Positions 1 through 8,245 of a stretch of DNA of 41,019 bases are shown here, piece after piece (position 1 is the stretch's first letter; the number at the start of each line of letters is the position of its first letter). Below the pieces are notes generated by a model. It did no database searches. It saw nothing but the letters and a program-made list of their open reading frames with translations, and was not told the DNA's origin. The stretch comes from Butyrivibrio sp. (lineage in GTDB: Bacteria > Bacillota > Clostridia > Lachnospirales > Lachnospiraceae). Location: positions 1 to 41,019 of the forward strand of contig JAFSQI010000123.1 of NCBI GenBank assembly GCA_017446685.1, given 5' to 3'. The position numbers were made by a program, and so were the translations under genes.

Positions 1-249
1 CGGTGATTTACCGTCAGCAGTTATTTTTTGTGCTGTCAAGGGTGGCGTCCGGCTACCTCAACCTATATATCTGCAATTTTCAAGGTTCATCTGAGCCTAT
101 TTTTTATACCCAGTTTTTTCATAGATCATTTGACACTATCATTGGTCCTAAGGGGGTACCGTTAGCGGTAGATTCCTTAGGACAATCTACTGTTTTCAAA
201 AATTACTTCTGATTTGTTTTCAAGATTTTCTGTCTAATCTGCAATCATC
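1..249. other. Structured non-coding left edge
   Basis: No convincing gene is seen here. The only long reading frame (3-212, plus) starts at GTG without a ribosome binding site and resembles no family I know. At 146-182 there is a nested inverted repeat: TCCTAAGG (146-153) pairs with CCTTAGGA (175-182), enclosing TACCG-TTAG-CGGTA (157-170). A competing hairpin, GTAGATT (168-174) with AATCTAC (184-190), overlaps it. The stretch lies downstream of the glycosyltransferase stop on the minus strand, so it could include a terminator, but no clear T-run follows on that strand. It could also be the end of an insertion sequence cut off by the window edge. Confidence 0.4.
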
Positions 250-996
250 TCACAACCTTCTAAGAGTTGCCCTTACAGCCCAACCGCAAAAATAAAACAA
301 TGAAGCCGGTACAGACAAATTTGCAATATTTCTATATAAAAACCATATTCTTTCAACCGCAACAAATTTATTGGATGATAATGATTTGGCAGGTCTTCTG
401 TAAATTGCAAGATTCTCATTGAGACCATAAGCCACATAACCGCTTTTTAATATTCTCCACCAGGTTGCAGTATCCTCACTTGGAACCTGAGGCATATGGA
501 TAATTTCCATATCAATTTTTTCCGTATCAAACATAACTGTTGTAGTAAATATAATTGTCCTTGAAAGAGCCTCTTTAAAGCTAAGTGTCTTTGGCACAGT
601 AACTATTTTCCCTGTGGGATTTGCTTTTTCATCGCCAAACTCATAGGCATGAAAAGAAAAAGCTGCATCATTTTTCTCCATAAATGCAATCTGTTTTTCA
701 AGCTTATCAGGCTTCCATACGTCATCAGCATCAAGAAAGGCAATATATTTTCCGCTGCTTGCGTCAATTCCGGTGTTTCTGGCAGCTGCTGCCCCTTCAT
801 TTACATTTTTCCTGATGAGTCTGATCCTTTTACCCTGCTTCTCAATTATTTTTTCTATAATGTTGGCACTTCCGTCAGTCGACGCATCATCCACCAGTAT
901 AAGCTCCCAGTCCTTATAAGTCTGAGCGCTCACCATACTGATTGTCTCGGAAATATACGAAGAAGCATTATAAACAGGCACAACAATACTAACCAT
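250..996 (-). CDS. Family 2 glycosyltransferase
   Basis: This is a 248-residue GT-A fold glycosyltransferase. The N-terminus reads MVSIVVPVYN, followed by the nucleotide-binding aspartates LVDDAS (Asp36-Asp37) and the metal-binding DADD motif at about residues 89-92. Such enzymes transfer a sugar from a nucleotide donor to a growing surface polysaccharide or glycolipid at the cytoplasmic face of the membrane. No membrane segment is clear apart from a weakly hydrophobic C-terminus (about 225-240). The sugar and acceptor cannot be told from sequence. Its ATG directly abuts the stop codon of the upstream glycosyltransferase (no gap), with an AGAGGAAG ribosome binding site inside the upstream gene, so the two are translationally linked. 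Confidence 0.9.
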   Translation of the reverse strand: MVSIVVPVYNASSYISETISMVSAQTYKDWELILVDDASTDGSANIIEKIIEKQGKRIRLIRKNVNEGAAAARNTGIDASSGKYIAFLDADDVWKPDKLEKQIAFMEKNDAAFSFHAYEFGDEKANPTGKIVTVPKTLSFKEALSRTIIFTTTVMFDTEKIDMEIIHMPQVPSEDTATWWRILKSGYVAYGLNENLAIYRRPAKSLSSNKFVAVERIWFLYRNIANLSVPASLFYFCGWAVRATLRRL

Positions 997-1929
997 TTAC
1001 ACTTCCTCTTTTACTATATACATAGGTCTTTTCTTAACTTCAAGATAAGTCTTGGACAAATATTGTCCGACTATACCCAGGCAAAAAAGCTGTACACCAC
1101 TAACCAGCGAAATAATACAAACAAGTGAAGGCCATCCACTTGTCGGATCACCGTAGATCAGCTTTCTCACAATTATGAATATAATGAAAATAAAAGCCAG
1201 AAGACAGAAAAGAACTCCCATTACAGAGGCAAATGCCAAAGGAACAGTTGAAAATGCCATTATGCCATCAAGAGCATAAATAAAGAGCTTCCAAAATGAC
1301 CACTTGCTTTCGCCCTTTTGTCTCTCAACATTTTCAAATTCAATCCATTTATTATTAAATCCAACCCATCCAAAAATTCCCTTTGAAAAACGGTTGTATT
1401 CCTCAAGCGATAAAATAGCATCAACAAACTGCCTGGTCATCAACCTGTAATCTCTTGCTCCATCAACAATTTCAGTCTTTGACATCCTATTGATAAGCCT
1501 GTAGAACATTCTTGCAAAAAAAGATCTGATCGGAGGTTCACCCTTTCTGGTTACTCTCCTTGTCGCAACACTGTCGTATCCCTCTTTTGTAATAGCCTCA
1601 TACATTTCAGGTAAAAGAGCCGGCGGGTCCTGAAGATCACAGTCCATGACAACTACATAATCTCCTTTTGCTTTCTGAAGACCTGCATAAATTCCTGATT
1701 CTTTTCCAAAGTTTCTGGAAAAACTGATTAAATGCGCTCTGTTATCTCTCTCATGAAGTTCTTTAACAACATCTGAAGTCTTATCCTTAGAACCATCATT
1801 GACAAAAAGAATTTCAAAATCAACATCCTGAGCTTTGAAATAAGCTTCATTTTTCATAAGTTCATAATAAAAATCATTTATATTCTCCTGCTCATTATAA
1901 CAGGGGACTATCACACTAATTAGTTTCAT
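997..1929 (-). CDS. GtrB/DPM1-like polyprenyl-phosphate glycosyltransferase
   Basis: This 310-residue protein has an N-terminal GT2 domain (MKLISVIVPCYNE, FVNDGSKD near 45, DCDLQDPP near 96) and two C-terminal hydrophobic segments (about 225-260 and 270-295). That layout is typical of enzymes such as GtrB and bactoprenol glucosyltransferases, which load a sugar onto undecaprenyl phosphate for flipping and extracytoplasmic transfer. A longer reading frame begins at 1977, but the ATG at 1929 is preferred. It is preceded by GGGGAG at a sensible distance and begins exactly where the family does. A strong promoter lies at 1980-2008. It probably works with the following glycosyltransferase and with the fucose and rhamnose pathway genes nearby; that link is inferred. 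Confidence 0.88.
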   Translation of the reverse strand: MKLISVIVPCYNEQENINDFYYELMKNEAYFKAQDVDFEILFVNDGSKDKTSDVVKELHERDNRAHLISFSRNFGKESGIYAGLQKAKGDYVVVMDCDLQDPPALLPEMYEAITKEGYDSVATRRVTRKGEPPIRSFFARMFYRLINRMSKTEIVDGARDYRLMTRQFVDAILSLEEYNRFSKGIFGWVGFNNKWIEFENVERQKGESKWSFWKLFIYALDGIMAFSTVPLAFASVMGVLFCLLAFIFIIFIIVRKLIYGDPTSGWPSLVCIISLVSGVQLFCLGIVGQYLSKTYLEVKKRPMYIVKEEV

Positions 1930-1979
1930 ACCTAAATCTCCCCGGGTATTTTGGGCATAAAATCCCAATACTAACAAGT

Positions 1980-2008
1980 ATTTTACACTTATTGTACAGT
2001 TCTTTCAA
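1980..2008 (-). promoter_or_regulatory. Sigma-A type promoter of the glycosyltransferase pair
   Basis: On the minus strand, TTGAAA (2003-2008) and TAAAAT (1980-1985) are separated by exactly 17 bases. The expected start site near 1973 leaves a leader of about 44 bases before the ATG at 1929. The -35 lies only two bases from the left direct repeat of the adjacent MITE-like element. Confidence 0.7.
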
Positions 2009-2018
2009 TCAATTTACT

Positions 2019-2150
2019 GTTACTGTTCAGTTCCTGACCAGTAACTATGCAATTTTGCAATTAAATCGCTTCGCGATGGGCAAAATTGCCACTTGAATCA
2101 CTTTCTTACGCAGCCAGCAGCGTAGTGCTGGCTGCTGACTAAATAGTAAC
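2019..2150. mobile_element. MITE-like element with 8-9 bp target duplication
   Basis: This is a 132-bp non-coding unit between the AraC gene and the glycosyltransferase pair. It begins GTTACTG and ends AGTAAC. The first and last 13 bases form an imperfect terminal inverted repeat (GTTACTGTTCAGT against GTTACTATTTAGT, 11 of 13). It is flanked by a perfect direct repeat AATTTACT at 2011-2018 and 2151-2158, or 9 bp if the shared preceding C is counted. Inside are three hairpins: 2019-2045, 2049-2089 (10-bp arms with a nested ATCGC/GCGAT hairpin) and 2110-2135 (10-bp arms, GC-rich). The right repeat contains the AraC stop codon, so insertion occurred exactly at the gene's end. No transposase is encoded; any movement would depend on an enzyme supplied elsewhere. 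Confidence 0.65.
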
Positions 2151-2153
2151 AAT

Positions 2154-3014
2154 TTACTTCCACTGCTGCCGGTATTCCAATGGGCTTACTCCCTCAATTT
2201 GTTTAAATATCCTCGAAAAATAGTACAGGGGTGTTATTCCACAGCTATTTCCAATCTCTTCCACCGTATCATCAGTAAATCTAAGCATCTGTTTTGCATG
2301 AGTTATCCTTGTAATAAGCAGATAATTGATTATCGATGTGCCATACTGTTCCTTAAACCCACGCGAAAGTGTATATTTATTTATAAGAAAAATATCCGCC
2401 AGCTTATCTAGCGTTATTTTTTCCTGATAATGCGTATCCATATAGTCCTTGAGAGCAGATGCAGTCTTTAACGTATTTGACACCTTTGCCTCATCAGGAT
2501 TCCAACTGTAATTCATAAGAAAAGTAACAAGTCTGGATAAATGCTCGTTTATTTTTATATCCCTGATATAATCCGACGACCTTGCCACGCTGTTAATATC
2601 TGTCCATATCCCTGTTTTTTCAAACTGTTCCTTCGCATAAAAAACAGGCTGTCCACCTCGCTCAACATATTTTAGATATATAGGCAGCATACTCTCACCG
2701 TTAAAATGTATCCAATTAAGCGTCCACAAATTATCACTGGTCTTGTGTGAATATAGATTCTTACAGTTTATAAATACACAGTCACCTGCTCCCACCTTAT
2801 ACTCTTTTCCTTCATAATCCAGAACTCCGCTGCCTTCACTTACATAAAAAAACAAGAATGAATCAAGATTCTGTCTTTTACTTGTGTGAGTCTTACGGGC
2901 TTTGAGGCTGCCTATTTCCTGGAGGTATATAAGATTTGATCTTGCAAATTCAGAAGGTGTATATAACATTCTGTCTGAAGATACATATTCTCCCTGAAAT
3001 AACTGTTGTTTCAT
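2154..3014 (-). CDS. AraC family transcriptional regulator
   Basis: This 286-residue protein has an N-terminal cupin-like ligand-binding domain (about 45-125, with YVSEGSGVLDYEG and the GDCVFI turn). It has a C-terminal double helix-turn-helix domain of AraC/XylS type (about 185-285, with LADIFLINKYTLSRGFKEQYG and the signature ending YYFSRIFKQIEGVSPLEYR). It probably senses a small sugar-like ligand and controls nearby genes; the divergent gmd-fcl pair is the obvious candidate but this is inferred. AAAGGTG precedes the ATG. The stop codon lies inside the right-hand target duplication of the MITE-like element, so the insertion left the protein intact. Confidence 0.9.
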   Translation of the reverse strand: MKQQLFQGEYVSSDRMLYTPSEFARSNLIYLQEIGSLKARKTHTSKRQNLDSFLFFYVSEGSGVLDYEGKEYKVGAGDCVFINCKNLYSHKTSDNLWTLNWIHFNGESMLPIYLKYVERGGQPVFYAKEQFEKTGIWTDINSVARSSDYIRDIKINEHLSRLVTFLMNYSWNPDEAKVSNTLKTASALKDYMDTHYQEKITLDKLADIFLINKYTLSRGFKEQYGTSIINYLLITRITHAKQMLRFTDDTVEEIGNSCGITPLYYFSRIFKQIEGVSPLEYRQQWK

Positions 3015-3053
3015 AATATGTCACCTTTATGATTTTTAATTCTTTACAAGCCT

Positions 3054-3082
3054 AGTATAAATACACTGTCAATATAATGCAA
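3054..3082 (-). promoter_or_regulatory. Promoter of the AraC gene
   Basis: Minus-strand TTGCAT (3077-3082) and TATACT (3054-3059) are 17 bases apart, placing a start site near 3047 and a leader of about 33 bases before the ATG at 3014. Confidence 0.55.
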
Positions 3083-3102
3083 ATTAAAATCAAGAAAGTG
3101 AA

Positions 3103-3131
3103 TTTAAATCATTTTTTTAAACAAATATAAT
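3103..3131 (+). promoter_or_regulatory. Possible gmd promoter
   Basis: A perfect TATAAT (3126-3131) lies 17 bases after TTTAAA (3103-3108), a poor -35. The weak -35 would fit a promoter needing an activator such as the divergent AraC protein, but that is inference. Confidence 0.35.
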
Positions 3132-3182
3132 AGTTGAGAAATATGCAAATAAACTTGTTTTCAATTAATGAGAGGTTATTAT

Positions 3183-4274
3183 ATGGCTAAAAAAGCACTT
3201 ATTACCGGTATAACCGGACAGGACGGATCATATCTTGCAGAGTTTCTTCTTGAAAAGGGATATGATGTACACGGCATAATACGTAGATCATCCGTAGACT
3301 ACAGGGAAAGAATTGCTCACCTTGAAGGACATCCTAACTTCCACCTTCACTATGGTGATCTTGGTGATTCCATGAGTATCATGGGACTTGTTTCTAAAGT
3401 TCGTCCCGATGAAATCTACAACCTTGCTGCGCAGTCACATGTTCAGGTTTCTTTTGATGCTCCTGAATTCACTGCTGACGTAGACGCTGTCGGCGTAACA
3501 AGGATTCTTGAAGCAGTAAGACTTTCAGGACTTGCTGATACATGCCGTATTTACCAGGCTTCTACTTCTGAGCTTTATGGTAAGGTTGAAGAGGTTCCTC
3601 AGAACGAAAACACTCCTTTCCATCCATATAGCCCATATGCTGTAGCCAAACTCTATGGTTACTGGATTATAAAAGAATACAGAGAAGCCTACAACATGTT
3701 CTGTTGTTCAGGTATACTTTTCAACCATGAATCTGAAAGAAGAGGCGAAACATTCGTAACTCGTAAAATCACTCTTGCCGCTTCCAGAATTGCTCAGGGC
3801 AAGCAGGATAAACTTTATCTCGGTAACCTTTCAAGCCTTCGTGACTGGGGTTATGCAAAAGATTATGTTGAATGTATGTGGCTTATTCTTCAGAATGACA
3901 AGCCTGAAGATTTCGTAATTGCAACAGGAGTACAGCATTCTGTACGTGAATTTGCTACCCTTGCTTTCCACTATGCCGGAATTGAGCTTGAATTCAAAGG
4001 CGAAGGGGCAGATGAAAAGGGATATGACAAAAATACAGGCAAGGTTCTAATAGAAGTTTCGCCTGATTTCTACAGGCCTACAGACGTTGTAAACCTTTGG
4101 GGCGATCCAAGTAAAGCTAAGGAAAAACTCCACTGGAATCCTCAGACCACTTCTTTCGAAGACCTTGTAAGAATAATGGTTGAACACGACATGAAAAAGG
4201 TTGCCGTTGAAAGAGCAAATGAGCATGTTAAATTTAATCTTGCTGAATTTCTTGAAAAAGGTATTGATAAATAA
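3183..4274 (+). CDS. gmd: GDP-mannose 4,6-dehydratase
   Basis: The product (363 residues) converts GDP-D-mannose to GDP-4-keto-6-deoxy-D-mannose, the first step to GDP-L-fucose and related deoxysugars. It is a short-chain dehydrogenase/reductase. The NADP-binding GITGQDG sits at 9-15 and the catalytic set is visible as Thr128, Glu130, Tyr152 and Lys156 (YAVAK). The [17 protein letters not shown] stretch is characteristic of Gmd. The frame opens at 3168, but the ATG at 3183 follows AGAGG at good spacing and gives the family's usual start (MAKKALITG). It is followed 16 bases later by fcl, so the two form a two-gene operon closed by a strong terminator. It diverges from the AraC gene. Confidence 0.96.
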   Translation: MAKKALITGITGQDGSYLAEFLLEKGYDVHGIIRRSSVDYRERIAHLEGHPNFHLHYGDLGDSMSIMGLVSKVRPDEIYNLAAQSHVQVSFDAPEFTADVDAVGVTRILEAVRLSGLADTCRIYQASTSELYGKVEEVPQNENTPFHPYSPYAVAKLYGYWIIKEYREAYNMFCCSGILFNHESERRGETFVTRKITLAASRIAQGKQDKLYLGNLSSLRDWGYAKDYVECMWLILQNDKPEDFVIATGVQHSVREFATLAFHYAGIELEFKGEGADEKGYDKNTGKVLIEVSPDFYRPTDVVNLWGDPSKAKEKLHWNPQTTSFEDLVRIMVEHDMKKVAVERANEHVKFNLAEFLEKGIDK

Positions 4275-4290
4275 TTAGGAGGCACCATCA

Positions 4291-5232
4291 ATGGAAAAGA
4301 ATTCCAAAATTTATGTTGCCGGCCACAGAGGAATGGTTGGTTCAGCAATTGTACGTGAATTAAAAAAGCAGGGTTATGACAATATCATTACCCGCACTCA
4401 TAAAGAGCTTGATCTTACAAGACAGGACCAGGTTGAAAAGTTTTTTGCTGAAGAAAAACCCGAATATGTATTTCTTGCTGCTGCTAAAGTTGGCGGCATT
4501 ATGGGTAATTCCGAGGCACTTGCCGATTTCATGTATGAGAACATGATTCTTGAGATGAATGTTATTCATTCAGCATGGCAGAACGGATGCAAAAAGGTTG
4601 AATTCCTTGGTTCATCCTGTATTTACCCGAGAATGGCTCCTCAGCCCATGAAGGAAAACTGTCTTTTAACTTCTGAACTTGAAAAAACTAACGAAGCCTA
4701 TGCACTTGCAAAAATATCAGGTCTTAAATACTGTGAATTCCTGAACAAGCAGTACGGTACAGATTACATCTCAGTAATGCCAACTAACCTGTATGGACCA
4801 AATGATAATTATCATCCTACACATTCACACGTTCTTCCTGCTCTTATCAGACGTTTCCATGAAGCAAAAGAGCAGAATCTGCCGTATGTTACATGTTGGG
4901 GTGATGGAAGTCCGCTGCGTGAATTTCTTTATGTAGATGACCTTGCAAATCTCTGCGTATTCCTTATGAACAATTACAGTGGAGATGAGACTGTCAACGC
5001 AGGTACAGGAAAAGAGCTCACAATTAAAGAGCTCACAGAAAAGGTTGCTTCTATCATCGGATATACCGGAGAAATCCGTTGGGATCCCACAAAGCCAAAC
5101 GGAACGCCAAGAAAACTCCTTGATGTTTCCAAGGCAAAAAAACTTGGATGGACCTATACTACCGAACTTGATGACGGAATACGTCTCGCATATGAGGACT
5201 TCCTCAACAATCCTATTAGAGCTGAAAGATAA
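4291..5232 (+). CDS. fcl: GDP-L-fucose synthase
   Basis: This 313-residue 3,5-epimerase/4-reductase turns GDP-4-keto-6-deoxymannose into GDP-L-fucose with NADPH. The Rossmann motif GHRGMVG spans 11-17. Residues matching the known active site of the E. coli enzyme are present: Ser108, Cys110, Tyr137, Lys141 (YALAK), and a His near 180 in THSHVLPALIRRF. A perfect AGGAGG lies before the ATG. It follows gmd directly, so together they supply GDP-fucose for surface glycan; the nearby glycosyltransferases are possible users. Its stop codon is the first base pairs of a bidirectional terminator. Confidence 0.96.
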   Translation: MEKNSKIYVAGHRGMVGSAIVRELKKQGYDNIITRTHKELDLTRQDQVEKFFAEEKPEYVFLAAAKVGGIMGNSEALADFMYENMILEMNVIHSAWQNGCKKVEFLGSSCIYPRMAPQPMKENCLLTSELEKTNEAYALAKISGLKYCEFLNKQYGTDYISVMPTNLYGPNDNYHPTHSHVLPALIRRFHEAKEQNLPYVTCWGDGSPLREFLYVDDLANLCVFLMNNYSGDETVNAGTGKELTIKELTEKVASIIGYTGEIRWDPTKPNGTPRKLLDVSKAKKLGWTYTTELDDGIRLAYEDFLNNPIRAER

Positions 5233-5266
5233 AATGGGATGTCGCTTTAGCGACATCCCATTTTTT
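5231..5266. terminator. Bidirectional terminator between fcl and the CAP gene
   Basis: AAAATGGGATGTCGC (5231-5245) pairs perfectly with GCGACATCCCATTTT (5250-5264) around a TTTA loop. T-runs are present on both strands. It serves the convergent genes on either side and overlaps both stop codons. Confidence 0.92.
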
Positions 5267-5702
5267 ATCTAAATTCGCAGGCTATAAATGTCTCACCTTC
5301 GTCATTACAATAATATGCAATTCCAACCAAACTAAAATTACTTCTGAGCACGTTTGCACTATGCTTTGGACTAAGCATCCAGGCATAAACAACATTTTCC
5401 GGCTTCTGCTGATTATAATTAACAGCATGTGCAAGATTTTCACCATTAGTCAGTTTCGATACCGTGTACCATGCCTGACCATTTGGCCTTGTATGCGAAA
5501 ATTTTTGAGAACACTCTTCTGCCCTTATCGCTGCGACCCCGTTTAATTCATCATCCATTGTCACAGCATCAAGTCCGGCTGAAGCCCTATACTCATTTAT
5601 CAAGTCAAGAACATCTCCTTCACTGGATGCCTCAACACTTAATGGAAAAAGAAACAATCCTGCCAAAATAAGAGATAATACAAGATTTATTATTCTTTTC
5701 AT
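5265..5702 (-). CDS. Secreted CAP-domain protein (SCP/PR1-like, YkwD type)
   Basis: This 145-residue protein has a signal peptide (Lys-Arg then a hydrophobic core, cleavage near residue 25 after VEA) and one short CAP domain. Motifs seen are LINEYRASAGL, EECSQKFSHTRPNGQ, GENLAH and SPKHSANVL. The usual cavity residues appear as His70, Glu88 and His114, with Glu102 a possible fourth. Bacterial CAP proteins are exported and often bind divalent cations, but their biochemical role is mostly unknown. The ATG is preceded by AGAGGA. It is the last gene of the minus-strand group that includes rmlD, and its stop codon lies within the terminator shared with fcl. Confidence 0.88.
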   Translation of the reverse strand: MKRIINLVLSLILAGLFLFPLSVEASSEGDVLDLINEYRASAGLDAVTMDDELNGVAAIRAEECSQKFSHTRPNGQAWYTVSKLTNGENLAHAVNYNQQKPENVVYAWMLSPKHSANVLRSNFSLVGIAYYCNDEGETFIACEFR

Positions 5703-5836
5703 AAAGTATCCTCTTTAGAGTTTATTTCAAAAGCCTCTATATTTATGATACTTTATTTCTTTACAAAATTACTGTATTTCCGCAGTTTTTAAGACTATTT
5801 TCATTATTTTAATTTAAATTTTAGATTTCTTTTTCG

Positions 5837-7642
5837 TTAATTAGTTGACATTATACCGTTTTTAATTTCACTTCCCATTAGCTTTATTTTTCCGGTCATA
5901 TCCTCAGGCGACGAAGGAAATGGATAATATCCAACCCTATCTCCTTCAACCGGATAATAGAATGTAACTCCATCTAATTTATATGTATTAACCTCATACT
6001 CTCCATAATCCTGTTGAACAATCAGGTTCAACGCATTAAACCTGGGAATATCGTACATTCCCAATCTTGCAATCTTATACCCCATCCAAAGAATCAAAAG
6101 ACAGCAAAACAATTTTAGTCCACTCTTTAATATCTTATTTTCATTCTCAAATCTATGAAACACCAATATCAACAGTCTTCCAAACACTATAGTGAATGTC
6201 AGACAAACATACACTTCTCCATACCTTATGAGTGGTGCACTAAACAGCCAAAAGCAAAGACACAATATCATTGTTCCGCTAATAGTCAAAAAATCAGCAA
6301 AGCTCAGCATACTGCGATGATTTATATTAAACACCTTACTATTTGAAAGTTTCTCATTATATTTGCTATTTCTACCTATAACAGCCACAAGAAAATATAT
6401 GAGGCAAACAATATATACCAATATTGCCACTATATCCAGTATCAGCATTATCTTATTAAATCCACCGATACCGCTGAACCATTTCACTATCCATTCACTA
6501 AACGGAACATCATTATATGCTGCTACATCTGTATAACCTCTTCCGTAGGTCTTTATCTCCATTGCATCATATGAAGCAAGCCCTTTGGGTATTTCCCAAA
6601 TAAAATTAAAGAAATCCAAACTTGTTACAGGATACAATAACCACCCTGATATAAGAATATTTCTGATAAAAAACGGAATTACAATAATAAATGCCATAAT
6701 AACCGATATCAAAAAAGCTTTCAGCTTATAGCGATCTTTTTCATGAAACAACTTGTATATTGGTATTATCGAAAGCAAAACCATAGGTGCTGCTGACAGT
6801 TTTATCGTTACAGCATATACACCCACAAGCGCAAGCATAATATAAGGTACATATGATCGCTCATGCCTAACATTCATGTCAAGCCAATGAATTATCACAT
6901 AAAACACAATTGTAGACAAAAAATAATCAGAAGCCGGAGCAACCATTTCATCATAAATTGTAAATAGATAATATATTGCCATGATTCTGGCAAAATCAGA
7001 AATAACAGGATGTCCGCGGCGCAGAATATTTTTTAGATCCAGGCATTGCCATGCAAGAAGTAGCGCAAAAAAACCAGCCATTACATGGAAGGATCTGCCC
7101 GTAAGAAACCTCATGCTATATAGGGCAGAAAGAGCAAATGATGAACTATTATACGCCAGCCTCACATGCAAATTACCAAGTCCCTTAATTACACCATATT
7201 CTTCAATCCAATGGATTGCCTGAGCATGATAAAGATCTGAATCATAATGCATTATTCCATGAGAAGTTCCATATGCCATAAAAAGAAAAACCAGAGTATA
7301 ATAAATCCAATTTCTTTTTCCAAAAAGCATACGCGCCAAATTTATGCCTGATTCAAATAATTCTTCCCTGTAATATACTGCTATTATTATGCAGATTCCA
7401 ATCATTATTAAATTTGCCCAAAGACCGACACCCGACAAAAGACTGAAAATTTGTGCATAAACAGTATTAACAACAAGTCCGACTATGATATAACTCTCCT
7501 GGAAATGGACACTGTACTTTTTACTCCCCTTCACCTTGTGTAGATGCATGCATTCCAAAGCTGTAAACATATTTGTACATGCATATCCGACAAGATAAGT
7601 TGTAGCAATAACGTACAGCCAAATAAGCATTACTGATAACAT
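5837..7642 (-). CDS. Large polytopic membrane protein, possible GT-C type glycosyltransferase
   Basis: The protein has 601 residues with roughly 12 hydrophobic segments and a soluble C-terminal tail of about 60 residues. The stretch HYDSDLYHAQAIHWIEEYGV (near 130-150), followed by GLGNLHVRLAYNSS, lies in an extracytoplasmic loop. This acidic/aromatic loop is like those of GT-C enzymes and of the poorly characterised LIC_10190-type membrane proteins, where conserved Asp residues are expected to be catalytic. I cannot name a substrate. The frame opens with TTG at 7651, but that codon touches the GAGGGG site. The ATG at 7642 has a workable spacing of about 10. The neighbours (rmlD, a PAP2 protein, a CAP protein) suggest surface polymer assembly, which is inference. 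Confidence 0.65.
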   Translation of the reverse strand: MLSVMLIWLYVIATTYLVGYACTNMFTALECMHLHKVKGSKKYSVHFQESYIIVGLVVNTVYAQIFSLLSGVGLWANLIMIGICIIIAVYYREELFESGINLARMLFGKRNWIYYTLVFLFMAYGTSHGIMHYDSDLYHAQAIHWIEEYGVIKGLGNLHVRLAYNSSSFALSALYSMRFLTGRSFHVMAGFFALLLAWQCLDLKNILRRGHPVISDFARIMAIYYLFTIYDEMVAPASDYFLSTIVFYVIIHWLDMNVRHERSYVPYIMLALVGVYAVTIKLSAAPMVLLSIIPIYKLFHEKDRYKLKAFLISVIMAFIIVIPFFIRNILISGWLLYPVTSLDFFNFIWEIPKGLASYDAMEIKTYGRGYTDVAAYNDVPFSEWIVKWFSGIGGFNKIMLILDIVAILVYIVCLIYFLVAVIGRNSKYNEKLSNSKVFNINHRSMLSFADFLTISGTMILCLCFWLFSAPLIRYGEVYVCLTFTIVFGRLLILVFHRFENENKILKSGLKLFCCLLILWMGYKIARLGMYDIPRFNALNLIVQQDYGEYEVNTYKLDGVTFYYPVEGDRVGYYPFPSSPEDMTGKIKLMGSEIKNGIMSTN

Positions 7643-7756
7643 ATAAACCAAGCCCCTCTGTCACTAATTATTTACCGCACAAAAAAAGTTCAGAATATTT
7701 AATTTCAGCTTTCTATAGTAAACGACAAATTCTTTTGACGCCTATTAGCGAATAAA

Positions 7757-8215
7757 TCAAATAACATTGCAAACGATAAAACCGACAATAATCCCAAGAA
7801 TAGCCCCAAAAAGGACCTGCAATGGTGTATGTCCTACAAACTCTTTTAACTTTTCTTCGACAGGAATATCACTGTCAAGCTCCTGAAACCAATCCATCAT
7901 ATTATTGATAACCTTAGCCTGTATTCCAGTCTCACGTCTTACACCCATAGCATCATGCATTACAATTAGCGCCATAACTCCTGAAATAGCAAATTCAAAG
8001 CTTGATGCTCCGTAATATATACAACATGCAGTAACTAGCGCCATTACAGTGGCAGAATGTGAGCTTGGCATTCCACCATCTCCCATAAGCCTTTCAGGAT
8101 TAAAATTCTTATTAACAAGAACATAGATAATTGTTTTTAAAAGCTGCGCGCAAAGCCATCCAAAAAAAGCTGAAATCAATATTCTGTTACTTAATAAATC
8201 ATATGCAAACTGCAT
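7757..8215 (-). CDS. Divergent PAP2 family protein (YuiD-like)
   Basis: This 152-residue membrane protein belongs to the DUF212/YuiD group of PAP2-related proteins. Visible features are GMPSSHSAT (about 49-56), the MHDAMGVRRETGIQAKVIN segment and a C-terminal GHTPLQVLFGAILGIIVG, with about four membrane segments. PAP2 enzymes remove phosphate from lipid or prenyl phosphates. The divergent group retains the histidine motifs, but its substrate is not established. GAGAGG lies five bases before the ATG. It sits 30 bases downstream of rmlD and upstream of the large membrane protein, so a role in lipid-linked sugar turnover is possible but unproven. Confidence 0.85.
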   Translation of the reverse strand: MQFAYDLLSNRILISAFFGWLCAQLLKTIIYVLVNKNFNPERLMGDGGMPSSHSATVMALVTACCIYYGASSFEFAISGVMALIVMHDAMGVRRETGIQAKVINNMMDWFQELDSDIPVEEKLKEFVGHTPLQVLFGAILGIIVGFIVCNVI

Positions 8216-8245
8216 AAAAACCTCTCATTATCTAACCAATTTTTT

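Noticed and set aside
3-212. 69-residue plus-strand reading frame
   Set aside because: It starts with GTG, lacks a ribosome binding site, crosses strong inverted repeats and has no recognisable features.
649-1128. 159-residue plus-strand frame opposite the two glycosyltransferases
   Set aside because: It is antisense to two well-supported genes across their junction and has a low-complexity, Ser/Tyr/Phe-rich composition typical of complementary-strand frames.
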